NCBI GenBank assembly: GCA_964367905.1 | Contig: CAYIZP010000007.1 | Location: 24,238 to 88,237 of the forward strand | DNA from: CAUPWF01 sp964367905 | GTDB taxonomy: Bacteria; Bacillota; Clostridia; Lachnospirales; Lachnospiraceae | Direction of reading: 5' to 3' | DNA length: 64,000 nucleotides | Shown here: piece by piece, positions 8,876 through 16,799 of the stretch | Layout: each line of letters starts with the position of its first letter | Numbering within the stretch: position 1 is the stretch's first letter | Program-made: the position numbers and the translations under genes | Notes under the pieces: model-generated | What the model was told of the DNA's origin: nothing | What the model saw: only the letters and a program-made list of their open reading frames with translations | The model's database searches: none

Positions 8876-8912
8876 AAAAGATGAACTACTACTTTCAAAG
8901 TGTTCATCTTTT
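8876..8912 (-). terminator. Terminator downstream of the capA-like gene
   Basis: Arms AAAAGATGAAC (8876-8886) and GTTCATCTTTT (8902-8912) enclose a loop that contains a further ACTTT/AAAGT pairing. T-runs occur on both strands. It lies 40 bp beyond the stop of the minus-strand CapA-like gene. A short direct repeat (TTTAATCTATCTTA, twice) follows at about 8912-8942. Confidence 0.7.
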
Positions 8913-8951
8913 TTAATCTATCTTATTTTAATCTATCTTATTTAAATCACC

Positions 8952-10112
8952 TTACTGAATAAATCCGCTAATATCTGTCATGCTTATCTCCTGAATCTTT
9001 TCTGCAACACGTTCTTTAGCATCTCCCTCTAGCGGTGTCGGTTTAAAGTCATTGCGGCTCGTCTCCGATGAAATTCTACATGGGATAATATTTACCTGAT
9101 CATCATCCAACACCCCTTCTTCTGTCACTGTAAATGTCTGTTGGAAGATCATTGTGTCTTTATCACTTGGATTTTTGTTTCCTCCAAACGAAAAGTTCCC
9201 TAAACTGTACGCAATATACTTTCCATTATATTTTTCAATACCTTGCACCACATGTGGGTGATGTCCAATTACTAAATCTGCACCTTCATCGATTGCCTTA
9301 TGTGCAAGGTTTACTTGAATATCATTCGGGTTGTATGAACCCTCGTCACCCCAATGGAATTGTACAATGACAACCTGCGCCCCTAGTTCTTTTGCCTGAT
9401 GAATACGTGTCACCATCTCTCCTTCAATTCCTGCTCCTTCTCTCAATTCATACACGCCCACAAGACCTACCTTTGCTCCATTGACATCTACAATCGGTGT
9501 ATCTTCATACCCAAAAGAGGTCACGCCTGCTTCCGCCAATACATTCTTCGTCTCTTCAAATCCAGCCTCACCAAAATCATAGCTATGATTATTTGCTACA
9601 GTTACTGCTTCGATTGACCCAGTTGTCAATATATCTACATAAGATGGTTCCCCCACAAATGCAAAAGTTTTATCTGCTTTTGCCGTCGATGTTGTCAATG
9701 GTCCTTCCAGATTGACCATAGTCAAATCATCTTCCTCGAAGATACTTAGTACATTAGACATAAAATAATCTGGTGTTCGATTGTCGTACATTTCCTTGAA
9801 ACTTCCTCCGTACCCGTATTTATCATCTGTTCCCAAGGTACAATCTCCAGCTGCACTTATTGTAAATGAAATCGGTTCTGGTTTTGGGGGTTCTATTACT
9901 AGTGGTTCTACTTCCACTCCATCACTATTCTGAACATCTCCTGATGTTTCAATAGCCGGTTGACTCTGCTCGCTATCTTGTCCTGCAAGTATTGTGCGAA
10001 TACCAAAATATCCCCCGCCCCCTATCAATACAATGAGTAGTACAACTATAATTCCAAACCTCCATGGTTTTACAATTTTCCCGCGTTTCTTCTTTTTATT
10101 TTGTTGTCCCAT
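8952..10112 (-). CDS. CapA family (PGA_cap) membrane-anchored metallophosphatase-like protein
   Basis: The 386-residue protein has a basic cytoplasmic N-terminus, one membrane helix (about 19-45) and an acidic linker. An extracellular calcineurin-like domain (about 78-350) carries SAAGDCTLGTD, MVNLEGPLTT, NNHSYDFGEAGF and GHHPHVVQGIEKYNGKYIAY, which are the conserved PGA_cap blocks. The family is named for poly-gamma-glutamate capsule protein CapA, but no capB or capC lies here, so capsule synthesis should not be assumed. An envelope polymer hydrolase or phosphatase is more cautious. Confidence 0.88.
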   Translation of the reverse strand: MGQQNKKKKRGKIVKPWRFGIIVVLLIVLIGGGGYFGIRTILAGQDSEQSQPAIETSGDVQNSDGVEVEPLVIEPPKPEPISFTISAAGDCTLGTDDKYGYGGSFKEMYDNRTPDYFMSNVLSIFEEDDLTMVNLEGPLTTSTAKADKTFAFVGEPSYVDILTTGSIEAVTVANNHSYDFGEAGFEETKNVLAEAGVTSFGYEDTPIVDVNGAKVGLVGVYELREGAGIEGEMVTRIHQAKELGAQVVIVQFHWGDEGSYNPNDIQVNLAHKAIDEGADLVIGHHPHVVQGIEKYNGKYIAYSLGNFSFGGNKNPSDKDTMIFQQTFTVTEEGVLDDDQVNIIPCRISSETSRNDFKPTPLEGDAKERVAEKIQEISMTDISGFIQ

Positions 10113-10158
10113 CTATCGTCTCCTCATAAATATCATTTTCTAAACAATGTTTGCCTTT

Positions 10159-10187
10159 ATTATACTCCTTGTATCTATTTAAGACAA
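10159..10187 (-). promoter_or_regulatory. Putative promoter of the capA-like gene
   Basis: Read on the minus strand, TTGTCT and TATAAT are 17 bp apart. They occupy the same bases as an opposing promoter for the lipid kinase gene. Confidence 0.55.
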
Positions 10188-10197
10188 CTGTTATAAT
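10169..10197 (+). promoter_or_regulatory. Putative promoter of the lipid kinase gene
   Basis: TTGTAT and TATAAT are separated by 17 bp, ending 45 bp upstream of the start codon at 10243. It overlaps the opposing capA-side promoter almost completely. Confidence 0.55.
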
Positions 10198-10242
10198 ACA
10201 ACTATTATAGTCGAACAAGTAACTCTGAAGGAGAAGATTCCC

Positions 10243-11157
10243 ATGTACCATTTTATAATAAATCCCCATTCTCGGACAGGCTTAGGTCTGAGCCTATGGA
10301 AAAAAGTAGAGCAATATCTAAAAAAAAGAAAAATCAAGTATACCTATTTTCTAACCGAGTATAACAAACATGCCACGGAAGAAGTTGCAAAGCTAACATC
10401 AGGCAGTGCTTCCGTTACCCTCGTTGTACTCGGCGGAGACGGCACCCTGAACGAAGTGGTAAATGGTATTCAAAACTTCTCCAATGTAACCATCGGATAT
10501 ATCCCGACTGGATCTAGCAATGATTTTTGTCGTGGCATGGGACTTCCTACAAATCCCAAAAAAGCTCTGGAAAATATTTTAACTTCAAAATCACGAAGAC
10601 AAATCGATGTTGGTTGTGCTACTACTGACACCAAATCTAGCCGTTTTCTTGTAAGTTGTGGAATTGGCTTCGACGCTTTAATCGGCTATCAAGTGGGATT
10701 GTCTAAGTGGAAGAAAACATTTAACCAGTTAAACCTCGGTCGCCTCATTTATGCTTTTATTGCAATTCAACAATTATTTTTTTACAAAACAACAAAGCTA
10801 AAATTGACCTTGAACGATACATCGACCTTTACATTCGATAAAAATTACTTTGTATCCGTCATGAACATGCCTTGCGAAGGTGGAGGCTTAAGATTTACAC
10901 CCGAGGCTGACCCAGAAGATAGAACGCTTAATCTATGCGTGATTTCTAATATGCTCAAACTCAAGATTTTGACATTGCTTCCAACAGCGTTTTCGGGTAG
11001 ACATGTAGGGTTCAAAGGAGTAGACATCCAGTCATGTTCATCTCTTGCGATTGAAACCGATATACCTTGTATCGTACATGCTGATGGTGAATTCTTAGGA
11101 ATGACGACTTCCTTGTCGGTTGACCTACATACCGAAAGCTTGAATTTTATCAATTAG
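10243..11157 (+). CDS. Diacylglycerol kinase family lipid kinase
   Basis: The 304-residue protein belongs to the DagK/YegS/BmrU fold. VVLGGDGTLNEVVNGI forms the nucleotide site, YIPTGSSNDFCRG is the second glycine-rich motif and HADGEFLGM lies near the C-terminus. It probably phosphorylates diacylglycerol or another membrane lipid at the inner face of the membrane. The SD GAAGGAGAAG precedes the ATG. The exact substrate, and identity with DgkB, cannot be settled here. A tyrA-like gene follows after 29 bp and is probably cotranscribed. Confidence 0.9.
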   Translation: MYHFIINPHSRTGLGLSLWKKVEQYLKKRKIKYTYFLTEYNKHATEEVAKLTSGSASVTLVVLGGDGTLNEVVNGIQNFSNVTIGYIPTGSSNDFCRGMGLPTNPKKALENILTSKSRRQIDVGCATTDTKSSRFLVSCGIGFDALIGYQVGLSKWKKTFNQLNLGRLIYAFIAIQQLFFYKTTKLKLTLNDTSTFTFDKNYFVSVMNMPCEGGGLRFTPEADPEDRTLNLCVISNMLKLKILTLLPTAFSGRHVGFKGVDIQSCSSLAIETDIPCIVHADGEFLGMTTSLSVDLHTESLNFIN

Positions 11158-11186
11158 ATCTTACTACAAAAAAGGAACTTAAAACT

Positions 11187-12053
11187 ATGAAAAATAAAAC
11201 AATTACAATCGTGGGAATGGGACTATTAGGTGGCAGTTATGCCATGGGACTATCCCAAGCTGGCAATCAAGTATACGGAATCGATATCAATCCTGCTTCC
11301 ATTACATTTGCAAAAGAACATAATTACATCTTAGATGGAAGTACAAATCCTGATGAATATAATGACTATCTAACACACACTGATATTCTAATTCTGTGTC
11401 TCTACCCAAATTCATTAGTAAAATGGATCGGGCAGCACATTCATCTGCTTCCTACAAACGCAATCATAACCGATGTGTGTGGGGTCAAAGAGCAGATTGT
11501 AGATAAGGTTCAGTCCATTACTACACCCTATGAAATCGAATTCTACTCTGGACATCCCATGCGCGGGAAGGAAACTTTAGGGGTGCAAAATGCCGATAGT
11601 GCCATCTTCAAGAATGCTAATTATATCCTCACTCCAACGGATAAGAACACTTCTAGAGGAGAAGGTGTTGTTCGTGATATTGCTAGTACCCTAGGTTTTT
11701 CCACCATCCGAATCCTCACACCTAGAGAACACGATGACATGATTGGCTATCTAAGCCAACTCACCCATGTAATCGCCGTTGCACTGATGACGGCCAACTC
11801 TAATCCCAAGATTGTGGACTTCTCTGGGGACAGTTTCCGTGACTTAACTCGTATCGCTAAAATCGACGAATACTTATGGAGTGAGCTCTTTAGCCTCAAC
11901 AAAGAAATTCTGTGTAAAAATATTGATGTTTTCTCTGAAAATCTATTAGAGCTAAGAAATTATATAGAAAATGATGATATAGAGAATATGAAGAAGATGT
12001 TTCGTACTTCAACGGAGCGTCGAAAGTTGTTTGATACTTCATTGGGGACGTAG
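11187..12053 (+). CDS. tyrA: Prephenate dehydrogenase
   Basis: The enzyme oxidatively decarboxylates prephenate to 4-hydroxyphenylpyruvate in tyrosine synthesis. The 288-residue form has only the Rossmann domain (GMGLLGGSYAMGL, with YGIDIN after the second strand) and the helical dimer domain. It has no ACT or chorismate mutase extension. GHPMRGKETLGVQNAD corresponds to the family's HPM-G-E block. No other aromatic pathway gene is adjacent. The stop codon lies inside a long palindrome. Confidence 0.9.
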   Translation: MKNKTITIVGMGLLGGSYAMGLSQAGNQVYGIDINPASITFAKEHNYILDGSTNPDEYNDYLTHTDILILCLYPNSLVKWIGQHIHLLPTNAIITDVCGVKEQIVDKVQSITTPYEIEFYSGHPMRGKETLGVQNADSAIFKNANYILTPTDKNTSRGEGVVRDIASTLGFSTIRILTPREHDDMIGYLSQLTHVIAVALMTANSNPKIVDFSGDSFRDLTRIAKIDEYLWSELFSLNKEILCKNIDVFSENLLELRNYIENDDIENMKKMFRTSTERRKLFDTSLGT

Positions 12054-12084
12054 TAAAACGTCGTTTTACTACGTCCCCAATGAA
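12038..12084. repeat. 47-bp perfect palindrome spanning the tyrA stop codon
   Basis: Arms 12038-12060 and 12062-12084 are exact reverse complements of 23 bp around a single central base. The core is GGGGACGTAGTAAAACG. The tyrA stop TAG is part of the left arm, and six A residues follow. It lies between convergent genes and can act as a terminator or processing hairpin. It shares the GGGGAC and GTAGTAAA motifs with other hairpins in the window. Confidence 0.85.
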
Positions 12085-12096
12085 AAAACCCTGTCC

Positions 12097-13230
12097 CTAT
12101 ATGTACAGTTGTGGATCAACCGCAACATTATTCTTCATGATTTGAAAATGTAGATGTGGACCAGTTGAGTTTCCAGTTGTTCCACATGCTGCAATATTCT
12201 GTCCTTGTGTAACAGTTTCACCTACGCTTACATAATTAGCCGAATTGTGCATATAAATCGTTGCAAACCCATTACCGTGGTCTATCGTAATCCAATATCC
12301 TGCACTCGAACTATATGTAGCCACTGTTACAACCCCACCCATTGCTGCATAAATAGGAGTCCCTGTCGGCCCTGCATAATCTATTCCTTTATGATATGTA
12401 CTTGCTCCCGGAAGTGGCGCATCCCGATAGCCAAATGTACTTGAAATCCTTGTTAAACCTGGCATCGGATGTATAAAACCACTATTTCCAGCTGATTGCC
12501 CACTAGATGCACCCGCTGAACCACCCGAAGAGGCATCACCTTGTGCCGCTGCCAAGGCCTCCTGTCTCTGTCTCTCTAATTCTGCTGCCTCAATTAATTT
12601 TTCCAATGTGTCTTTCGCCGCACTAATTTCGCTAGAGATACTTGACAATTCCACCTCTACTTGAGCCAATAATTCCTCTACCTCCGCTTGCTTAACAAAA
12701 AGCTCTTCCTGAAGAACTTCCAATTCCTTCGATTGCTCTTCAAGTTCTATCTGCTTTTCTTCTATTTTCTTGACTGTGGCTTGATATTCCTCTAATAATT
12801 GGTTATCAAACTGAATAATCTGGCTCGCATACTCAAGAGTATTCAAAAATTCACCTATGTTCTTTGAATCCAGAAAAATTGCCAGAAAATCCGTAGCCTC
12901 ACTCTCATACGAGTACTGAATTCGTTTCTTCATGCTATCGTATTGATTCACTTCGTCAATTTCTGCAAGAGCTAATTCCACTTCTGTCTCTTGAATTTCT
13001 TCATATGTTTCATTTATCTTTTTTTCAGTATCTTCAAGTTCTAGTGCGACTTCCTCTAATTGCTGTATAAATTCATCTTGTTGAGCCTGTGCCGCTTGCT
13101 CTTGCTCTTCTAATTCCTCTATATTTTCTTCTGTCTCTCCAATTGTCGTTGCTTCCGCCACATTTCCACTTACCATACTTAGAACCAGAATCATGACTCC
13201 TGCTACCATTCGTTTTATCTTATATTTCAC
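12097..13230 (-). CDS. Secreted M23 family peptidoglycan endopeptidase with coiled coil
   Basis: The 377-residue protein begins with a signal peptide ending near ATTIGE. A long Glu/Gln-rich coiled coil follows (about 32-220), then a Ser/Gly/Ala linker, then a LytM/M23 domain (about 255-375). Zinc ligands are visible in HKGIDYAGPTGT and in GPHLHFQIMKN (HXH). The layout matches EnvC/NlpD-like or PcsB-like hydrolases that cut peptide cross-links at division sites. The stop TAG runs straight into GGACAGGG and a T-run on the minus strand. Confidence 0.93.
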   Translation of the reverse strand: MKYKIKRMVAGVMILVLSMVSGNVAEATTIGETEENIEELEEQEQAAQAQQDEFIQQLEEVALELEDTEKKINETYEEIQETEVELALAEIDEVNQYDSMKKRIQYSYESEATDFLAIFLDSKNIGEFLNTLEYASQIIQFDNQLLEEYQATVKKIEEKQIELEEQSKELEVLQEELFVKQAEVEELLAQVEVELSSISSEISAAKDTLEKLIEAAELERQRQEALAAAQGDASSGGSAGASSGQSAGNSGFIHPMPGLTRISSTFGYRDAPLPGASTYHKGIDYAGPTGTPIYAAMGGVVTVATYSSSAGYWITIDHGNGFATIYMHNSANYVSVGETVTQGQNIAACGTTGNSTGPHLHFQIMKNNVAVDPQLYI

Positions 13231-13360
13231 TTTGTACTCCTATATTCTCTTATCTGTATAATTAATACTTTACAATGAGCTTCTTTAGAAAATTATAGCA
13301 TATTTTTCCCGATTTACAACGTAAAATATGTTTTTTTAATAGCTTTTTAATAGAAGTACT

Positions 13361-13390
13361 AAAAAGAAGTGTTGCTTTCACAACACTTCT
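13361..13390 (-). terminator. Terminator of the rpsF-ssb-rpsR operon
   Basis: Arms AGAAGTGTTG (13365-13374) and CAACACTTCT (13381-13390) enclose a 6-nt loop. On the minus strand the hairpin is followed by TTTTT. It lies 14 bp after the rpsR stop. Confidence 0.85.
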
Positions 13391-13403
13391 CAGACATTCT
13401 GTA

Positions 13404-13664
13404 TTAATCTTGTACGTATGGCATCAAAGCTACATGACGTGATCTTTTAATTGCCACTGTCAATGCTCTTTGGTGTTTCGCGCAGCTTCCTGTAATTCTT
13501 CTTGGTAAAATCTTACCTCTTTCAGAAATATATTTCTTTAACTTTGCTACATCTTTATAATCAATTTCGTTTTGGTCTTTTCCACAGAAAACGCATACTT
13601 TCTTGCGTCTACGCATCCCACCTCTTTTTTTAGGGTAATCACCCTTTGCTTTATCAAAAGACAT
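13404..13664 (-). CDS. rpsR: 30S ribosomal protein bS18
   Basis: The 86-residue protein binds the platform of the 30S subunit as a heterodimer with S6. It contains VCVFCGKDQNEIDYKDV, LKKYISERGKILPRR and ITGSCAKHQR, which are core S18 blocks. The two N-terminal cysteines plus the GSCAKHQR cysteine and histidine give a zinc-type S18. It is third in the conserved rpsF-ssb-rpsR operon. Confidence 0.98.
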   Translation of the reverse strand: MSFDKAKGDYPKKRGGMRRRKKVCVFCGKDQNEIDYKDVAKLKKYISERGKILPRRITGSCAKHQRALTVAIKRSRHVALMPYVQD

Positions 13665-13710
13665 CTTGTTTACCTCCTTATTTTACTTAATCTACAATTG
13701 TAATCCTATT

Positions 13711-14160
13711 TTAATTGAACGGCAACGGCTCTTGTATTCCGTCTGGCAAATTCATGAATCCATCTCCAATCGCAGCGCTTGGTGCTGCATTTGACCCGTC
13801 GAATGAACCTTGTTGCGTTCCCCCATTTGAACCACTGCTATTTTTACTCTCTGCAAATTCTTGCTCTTCTACCACGACTTCAGTAGTGTAAACCTTTACA
13901 CCCTCTTTGTTCGTATAGCTTCCCGTTTGGATACGTCCACATACTGTTATGCGCATCCCTTGGCGAAAATATTTTTCTGTAAATTCTGCTGATTTCCCAA
14001 AAACAACACAGTTAATAAAATCTGCTGATTGTTCGCCATCTCTTTTAAAACGACGATCTACAGCCAATGAATATCTAGCAATTGCTAACGATGATTCTCC
14101 TGTTGAATATCTAACTTCTGGATCTCTTGTTAAACGTCCCATTAAAATAACTTTATTCAT
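13711..14160 (-). CDS. ssb: Single-stranded DNA-binding protein
   Basis: The 149-residue SSB binds single-stranded DNA during replication and repair. The OB fold (about 1-105) starts MNKVILMGRLTRDPE and includes DFINCVVFGKSAEF. A Gly/Ser/Asn-rich linker follows. The tail reads QEPLPFN: the usual terminal Pro-Phe is present but one Asn follows it, and the tail has few acids. It lies between rpsF and rpsR. Confidence 0.97.
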   Translation of the reverse strand: MNKVILMGRLTRDPEVRYSTGESSLAIARYSLAVDRRFKRDGEQSADFINCVVFGKSAEFTEKYFRQGMRITVCGRIQTGSYTNKEGVKVYTTEVVVEEQEFAESKNSSGSNGGTQQGSFDGSNAAPSAAIGDGFMNLPDGIQEPLPFN

Positions 14161-14179
14161 TTTTTTCCTCTTTTCTATT

Positions 14180-14467
14180 TTACGCGTCTTGTCTTACGCA
14201 CAAATATCTGAGTACATGATCCATGATACGGATTCTTGATTCTACTTCTGATGGAACTGTTGCTTCCGCTTCGAAGTGAATAAAGTAGTAGTAACCTTCT
14301 TTCATTTTCTGAATTTCGTAAGCTAATCTCTTCTTACCCCACTCATCAACATCCGTAATGTTACCACCGAATCGTGTAACATTTCCCTTCACCTTTTCGA
14401 TGATGGCTACTCTTTCGTCGTCTTCGATTTTTGCACTTAGAACAACACACAATTCATATTTGTTCAT
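14180..14467 (-). CDS. rpsF: 30S ribosomal protein bS6
   Basis: The 95-residue protein starts MNKYELCVVLSAKIED. GKKRLAYEIQKMKEGYYY is the central S6 signature, and the C-terminal strand ends RIRIMDHVLRYLCVR. It pairs with S18 in the 30S platform. It is first in its operon, behind a leader that resembles the S6:S18-binding autoregulatory element. Confidence 0.98.
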   Translation of the reverse strand: MNKYELCVVLSAKIEDDERVAIIEKVKGNVTRFGGNITDVDEWGKKRLAYEIQKMKEGYYYFIHFEAEATVPSEVESRIRIMDHVLRYLCVRQDA

Positions 14468-14479
14468 ATCTTTCTACCT

Positions 14480-14546
14480 CCTTATGGTCTCCGGCCCCTA
14501 TTCTATGATAAGGACAAGGATTTTAGGCTTGTCTATTTTTACAAGC
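14480..14546 (-). promoter_or_regulatory. Probable S6:S18 autoregulatory leader of rpsF
   Basis: On the minus strand the leader has an upstream stem GCTTGT/ACAAGC (14541-14546 with 14527-14532). A second stem CCTTAT/ATAAGG (14508-14513 with 14480-14485) has a right arm that overlaps the rpsF Shine-Dalgarno AAGGAGG. The loop region of this stem contains GGGGCCGGAGACC, and the known S6 leader motif features a bulged CCG bound by S6:S18. The match is to the pattern and position, not to a covariance model. Confidence 0.55.
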
Positions 14547-14598
14547 ACTAGTTTCACAGAGGTATATGTTACCATATTTCATTATATAATGCAAGTAT

Positions 14599-14778
14599 TT
14601 ATTTGCTCTCTCTGATATTTTTTTCTACTAATTTTCGTGTAACCATTATTTGATGTCCGCACCCACAACATTTTAGGCGAAAATCAGCTCCAACTCGAAG
14701 TATCTCCCATTGTGAACTGCCACAGGGATGTTTTTTCTTTAGTGTAATAACTTCCCCTACCTCAAATACTCGCGCCAT
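14599..14778 (-). CDS. DUF951 family protein (59 residues)
   Basis: This short gene is read from ATG 14778 to TAA 14599. The protein has FEVGEVITLKKKHPCGSSQW, then WEILRVGADFRLKC, then CCGCGHQIMVTR. The HPCG, ILRVGAD and C-X-GCGH blocks are the hallmark of the DUF951 family, which is commonly found beside rpsF or ychF in Firmicutes. Cys19 with the CCGCGH cysteines and histidine could bind zinc. The function is unknown. The SD is weak (AAGGGA about 12 nt upstream). The stop lies 131 bp before rpsF. Confidence 0.88.
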   Translation of the reverse strand: MARVFEVGEVITLKKKHPCGSSQWEILRVGADFRLKCCGCGHQIMVTRKLVEKNIRESK

Positions 14779-14802
14779 ATTAATAACCGTCCCTTTCTCG
14801 CC

Positions 14803-14827
14803 GTGTGAAAAATTCTATTTTTCACAC
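14803..14827. terminator. Hairpin between sortase gene and DUF951 gene
   Basis: Arms GTGTGAAAAA (14803-14812) and TTTTTCACAC (14818-14827) form a perfect 10-bp stem with a 5-nt loop. The hairpin touches the sortase stop codon. A/T-rich upper arms could allow termination of the sortase transcript before DUF951, but no separate U-tract follows. Confidence 0.5.
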
Positions 14828-15702
14828 TAATCTCCCTCCACCATGTCTTTCTCTTCTATTTTAACACCTTGTACGATAAATCTTGTCTCATCATTATTTG
14901 TACATGTTGATAATGTTACAATCTGAGAGGCAGAATCTACTGCGACTCCTGTGTCGTAGAATGATGTTCTCAACATTTCATTGATATATCCTTGAAACTC
15001 ATCTGAATTCGCAAAATTTTTTTGGTATCTTGGAGAGGATGCGCTCACTTCTTCTACTGCACAAATTTGATATGTGATTTCTTTCCCGCTCAAAGTGTAG
15101 ACATAAAAATATGGATTTTCCTTATAATACTCTTCATCCACATAGTTGTGAAGCTCTCCAAACATTGATCCATTATGCATATTGTGACCATAAATCAAGG
15201 TATTCGAGTCAATAAAGGAACCTTTATTCTCCATATCTACAAACAATGCACCAAAATCTCCTTGCTCGCCCTCGAATGTTGTTGTAAGGTACTTCTCGTT
15301 ATCTACTGTATGGACAATTGGATAGCTGATAATTTCTGGTTGATTAAACCTGATCCACCCAACCACTTCGTTATTTATTTTTTGCAATTCCACAAAATCC
15401 ACATAGAAAATTTCATCGACCACTTCACCTACATCGTTAAATATTTCTGACTTCTTAACACCAATTGATTCGATTTCTTCATATGCTTCATCGCCTTGTT
15501 GATACTTCAGGAAGATATTAACGAGTTGAAATACAGAAAATGCTGCAATCCCTATGAAAACAACCATCAGAATAGGATAAATAATCCTTTTTTTGCTCCC
15601 TTTGTTTGCTCTTCGTCTATCTGCACGCAAATTCGCACGTTTTTTTATTGCCTCTAACCGACGGTCACTTTCATCCATATCATCATATCTATCATTTCTC
15701 AC
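14827..15702 (-). CDS. srtB: Class B sortase
   Basis: The transpeptidase is tethered to the membrane by one helix (about 45-65) after a basic cytoplasmic N-terminus. The catalytic domain has the histidine in LIYGHNMHNGSMF, the cysteine in VTLSTCTNND and the arginine in DETRFIVQG, which is the sortase B pattern. I chose GTG 15702, which follows GGGGG with 9 nt spacing and begins one base past the upstream stop. A GTG at 15729 would overlap the NudC gene. Clostridial class B sortases anchor (S/P)PXTG proteins, and a TPQTG protein lies at 61537-63723. Confidence 0.9.
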   Translation of the reverse strand: MRNDRYDDMDESDRRLEAIKKRANLRADRRRANKGSKKRIIYPILMVVFIGIAAFSVFQLVNIFLKYQQGDEAYEEIESIGVKKSEIFNDVGEVVDEIFYVDFVELQKINNEVVGWIRFNQPEIISYPIVHTVDNEKYLTTTFEGEQGDFGALFVDMENKGSFIDSNTLIYGHNMHNGSMFGELHNYVDEEYYKENPYFYVYTLSGKEITYQICAVEEVSASSPRYQKNFANSDEFQGYINEMLRTSFYDTGVAVDSASQIVTLSTCTNNDETRFIVQGVKIEEKDMVEGD

Positions 15703-15703
15703 G

Positions 15704-16543
15704 TTATACTTCCCCCAATCTAAACGCACGCATCATAGTGTATGTAAGGCTTAATTCATTCTCTATATCCTCTGGTACATCTTGTCGCTCCGCCCAGATT
15801 CCCTCTTGCAATTCTTCTTCATCTAGTCGAATTTCGCTATCTCCATCCAACTCAACAAAATACCCTAATAACAAACTTTCAGAAATCCCCCATGGTTGGC
15901 TACCAAAATATCGAAATTTTCTCACCTTCAGACCTACTTCTTCTAAGACTTCTCTTCGTATCGTCTCCTCTATAGTCTCGCCGACTTCACAAAATCCTGC
16001 AATAAGCGCATACCTTGTAAATGGTCTATTCGCATATTTTGTTAAGAGAATTTTGTTTCCATCCGTTACTGCCACAATTACTGCTGGACATATCTTAGGA
16101 AAGTCAATGAAACCACATTCTGCACATATCATCGCACGTTCCTTATTGCTATGTTCCATCTTTTCCCCACAACGCCCACAATACCGATTTCTTGCATACC
16201 ATCGGCTAAGGTGGCTCGCTGTAACACCTGCAAATCGAAGATACTCAGGTTGAAATGCACGAAAATCTTTTAAAGCGACTGTCTGAAACTCCTCGTCACT
16301 AATTTCCATTGTTCGTATCCACAAGAAAAAATCTTGTCCTTCAATAGAAAATGCATATCGAAAATCTTTTTCGATTCCAGGTTTCATCTGCTTCAATCGC
16401 CCAACAGTTGGAACAGCATATTCCTCTAGATTCTTTGTCAAGGCAATACTATCTCCATTGCATATAAATACTCTGTCTTCATCTTTTGGAATTACTGATT
16501 TATATTGATTATCCATAATATATGGATAGATATCTTGTATCAT
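15704..16543 (-). CDS. nudC: NADH pyrophosphatase (NudC family NUDIX hydrolase)
   Basis: NudC cleaves NAD(H) to nicotinamide mononucleotide and AMP and can remove NAD caps from RNA. The 279-residue protein has an N-terminal domain and a four-cysteine zinc ribbon (YCGRCGEKM and CAECGF). The NUDIX box is GFCEVGETIEETIRREVLEE, and SQPWGISESLLLGY is the NudC-specific SQPWPFP-like motif. AGAGG lies 9 nt upstream of the start. It is followed at once by the sortase gene. Confidence 0.92.
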   Translation of the reverse strand: MIQDIYPYIMDNQYKSVIPKDEDRVFICNGDSIALTKNLEEYAVPTVGRLKQMKPGIEKDFRYAFSIEGQDFFLWIRTMEISDEEFQTVALKDFRAFQPEYLRFAGVTASHLSRWYARNRYCGRCGEKMEHSNKERAMICAECGFIDFPKICPAVIVAVTDGNKILLTKYANRPFTRYALIAGFCEVGETIEETIRREVLEEVGLKVRKFRYFGSQPWGISESLLLGYFVELDGDSEIRLDEEELQEGIWAERQDVPEDIENELSLTYTMMRAFRLGEV

Positions 16544-16578
16544 ATTTTGATCCTCTTTTCATTTGCTCTTAGTATCAT

Positions 16579-16765
16579 ATGATGTAAGGGTCAAAAGCTA
16601 TTTTGACCCTAGACACCTACGGATTGCTACGCACTTTGTGCTCTCACAATCCTAAAAACATTCAGAATCCGCCCTATTTGGGCTACTTCTTCATGTTTTG
16701 TCGGTCCCAAAGTCATATTTTTGTATGCAAGCATACAACATATGACCTTTTGACCTTGGTATCAT
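16579..16765 (-). repeat. 187-bp MITE-like inverted-repeat element, copy 2
   Basis: This is the inverted copy of 8681-8867 with the same end points and length. A 3-bp direct repeat CAT (16576-16578 and 16766-16768) flanks it and differs from that of copy 1, as expected for independent insertions. Here GGGTCAAAA-GCTA-TTTTGACCC is a perfect hairpin at 16588-16609. The element lies between nudC and the M24 peptidase gene and fills nearly all of that gap. Confidence 0.85.
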
Positions 16766-16799
16766 CATATTATACTACACCCTCAACTGAAAGTCGAAC

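Noticed and set aside
9134..9715. Several plus-strand frames opposite the CapA-like gene
   Set aside because: They are shadows of an intact metallophosphatase-like gene and have no ribosome binding sites.
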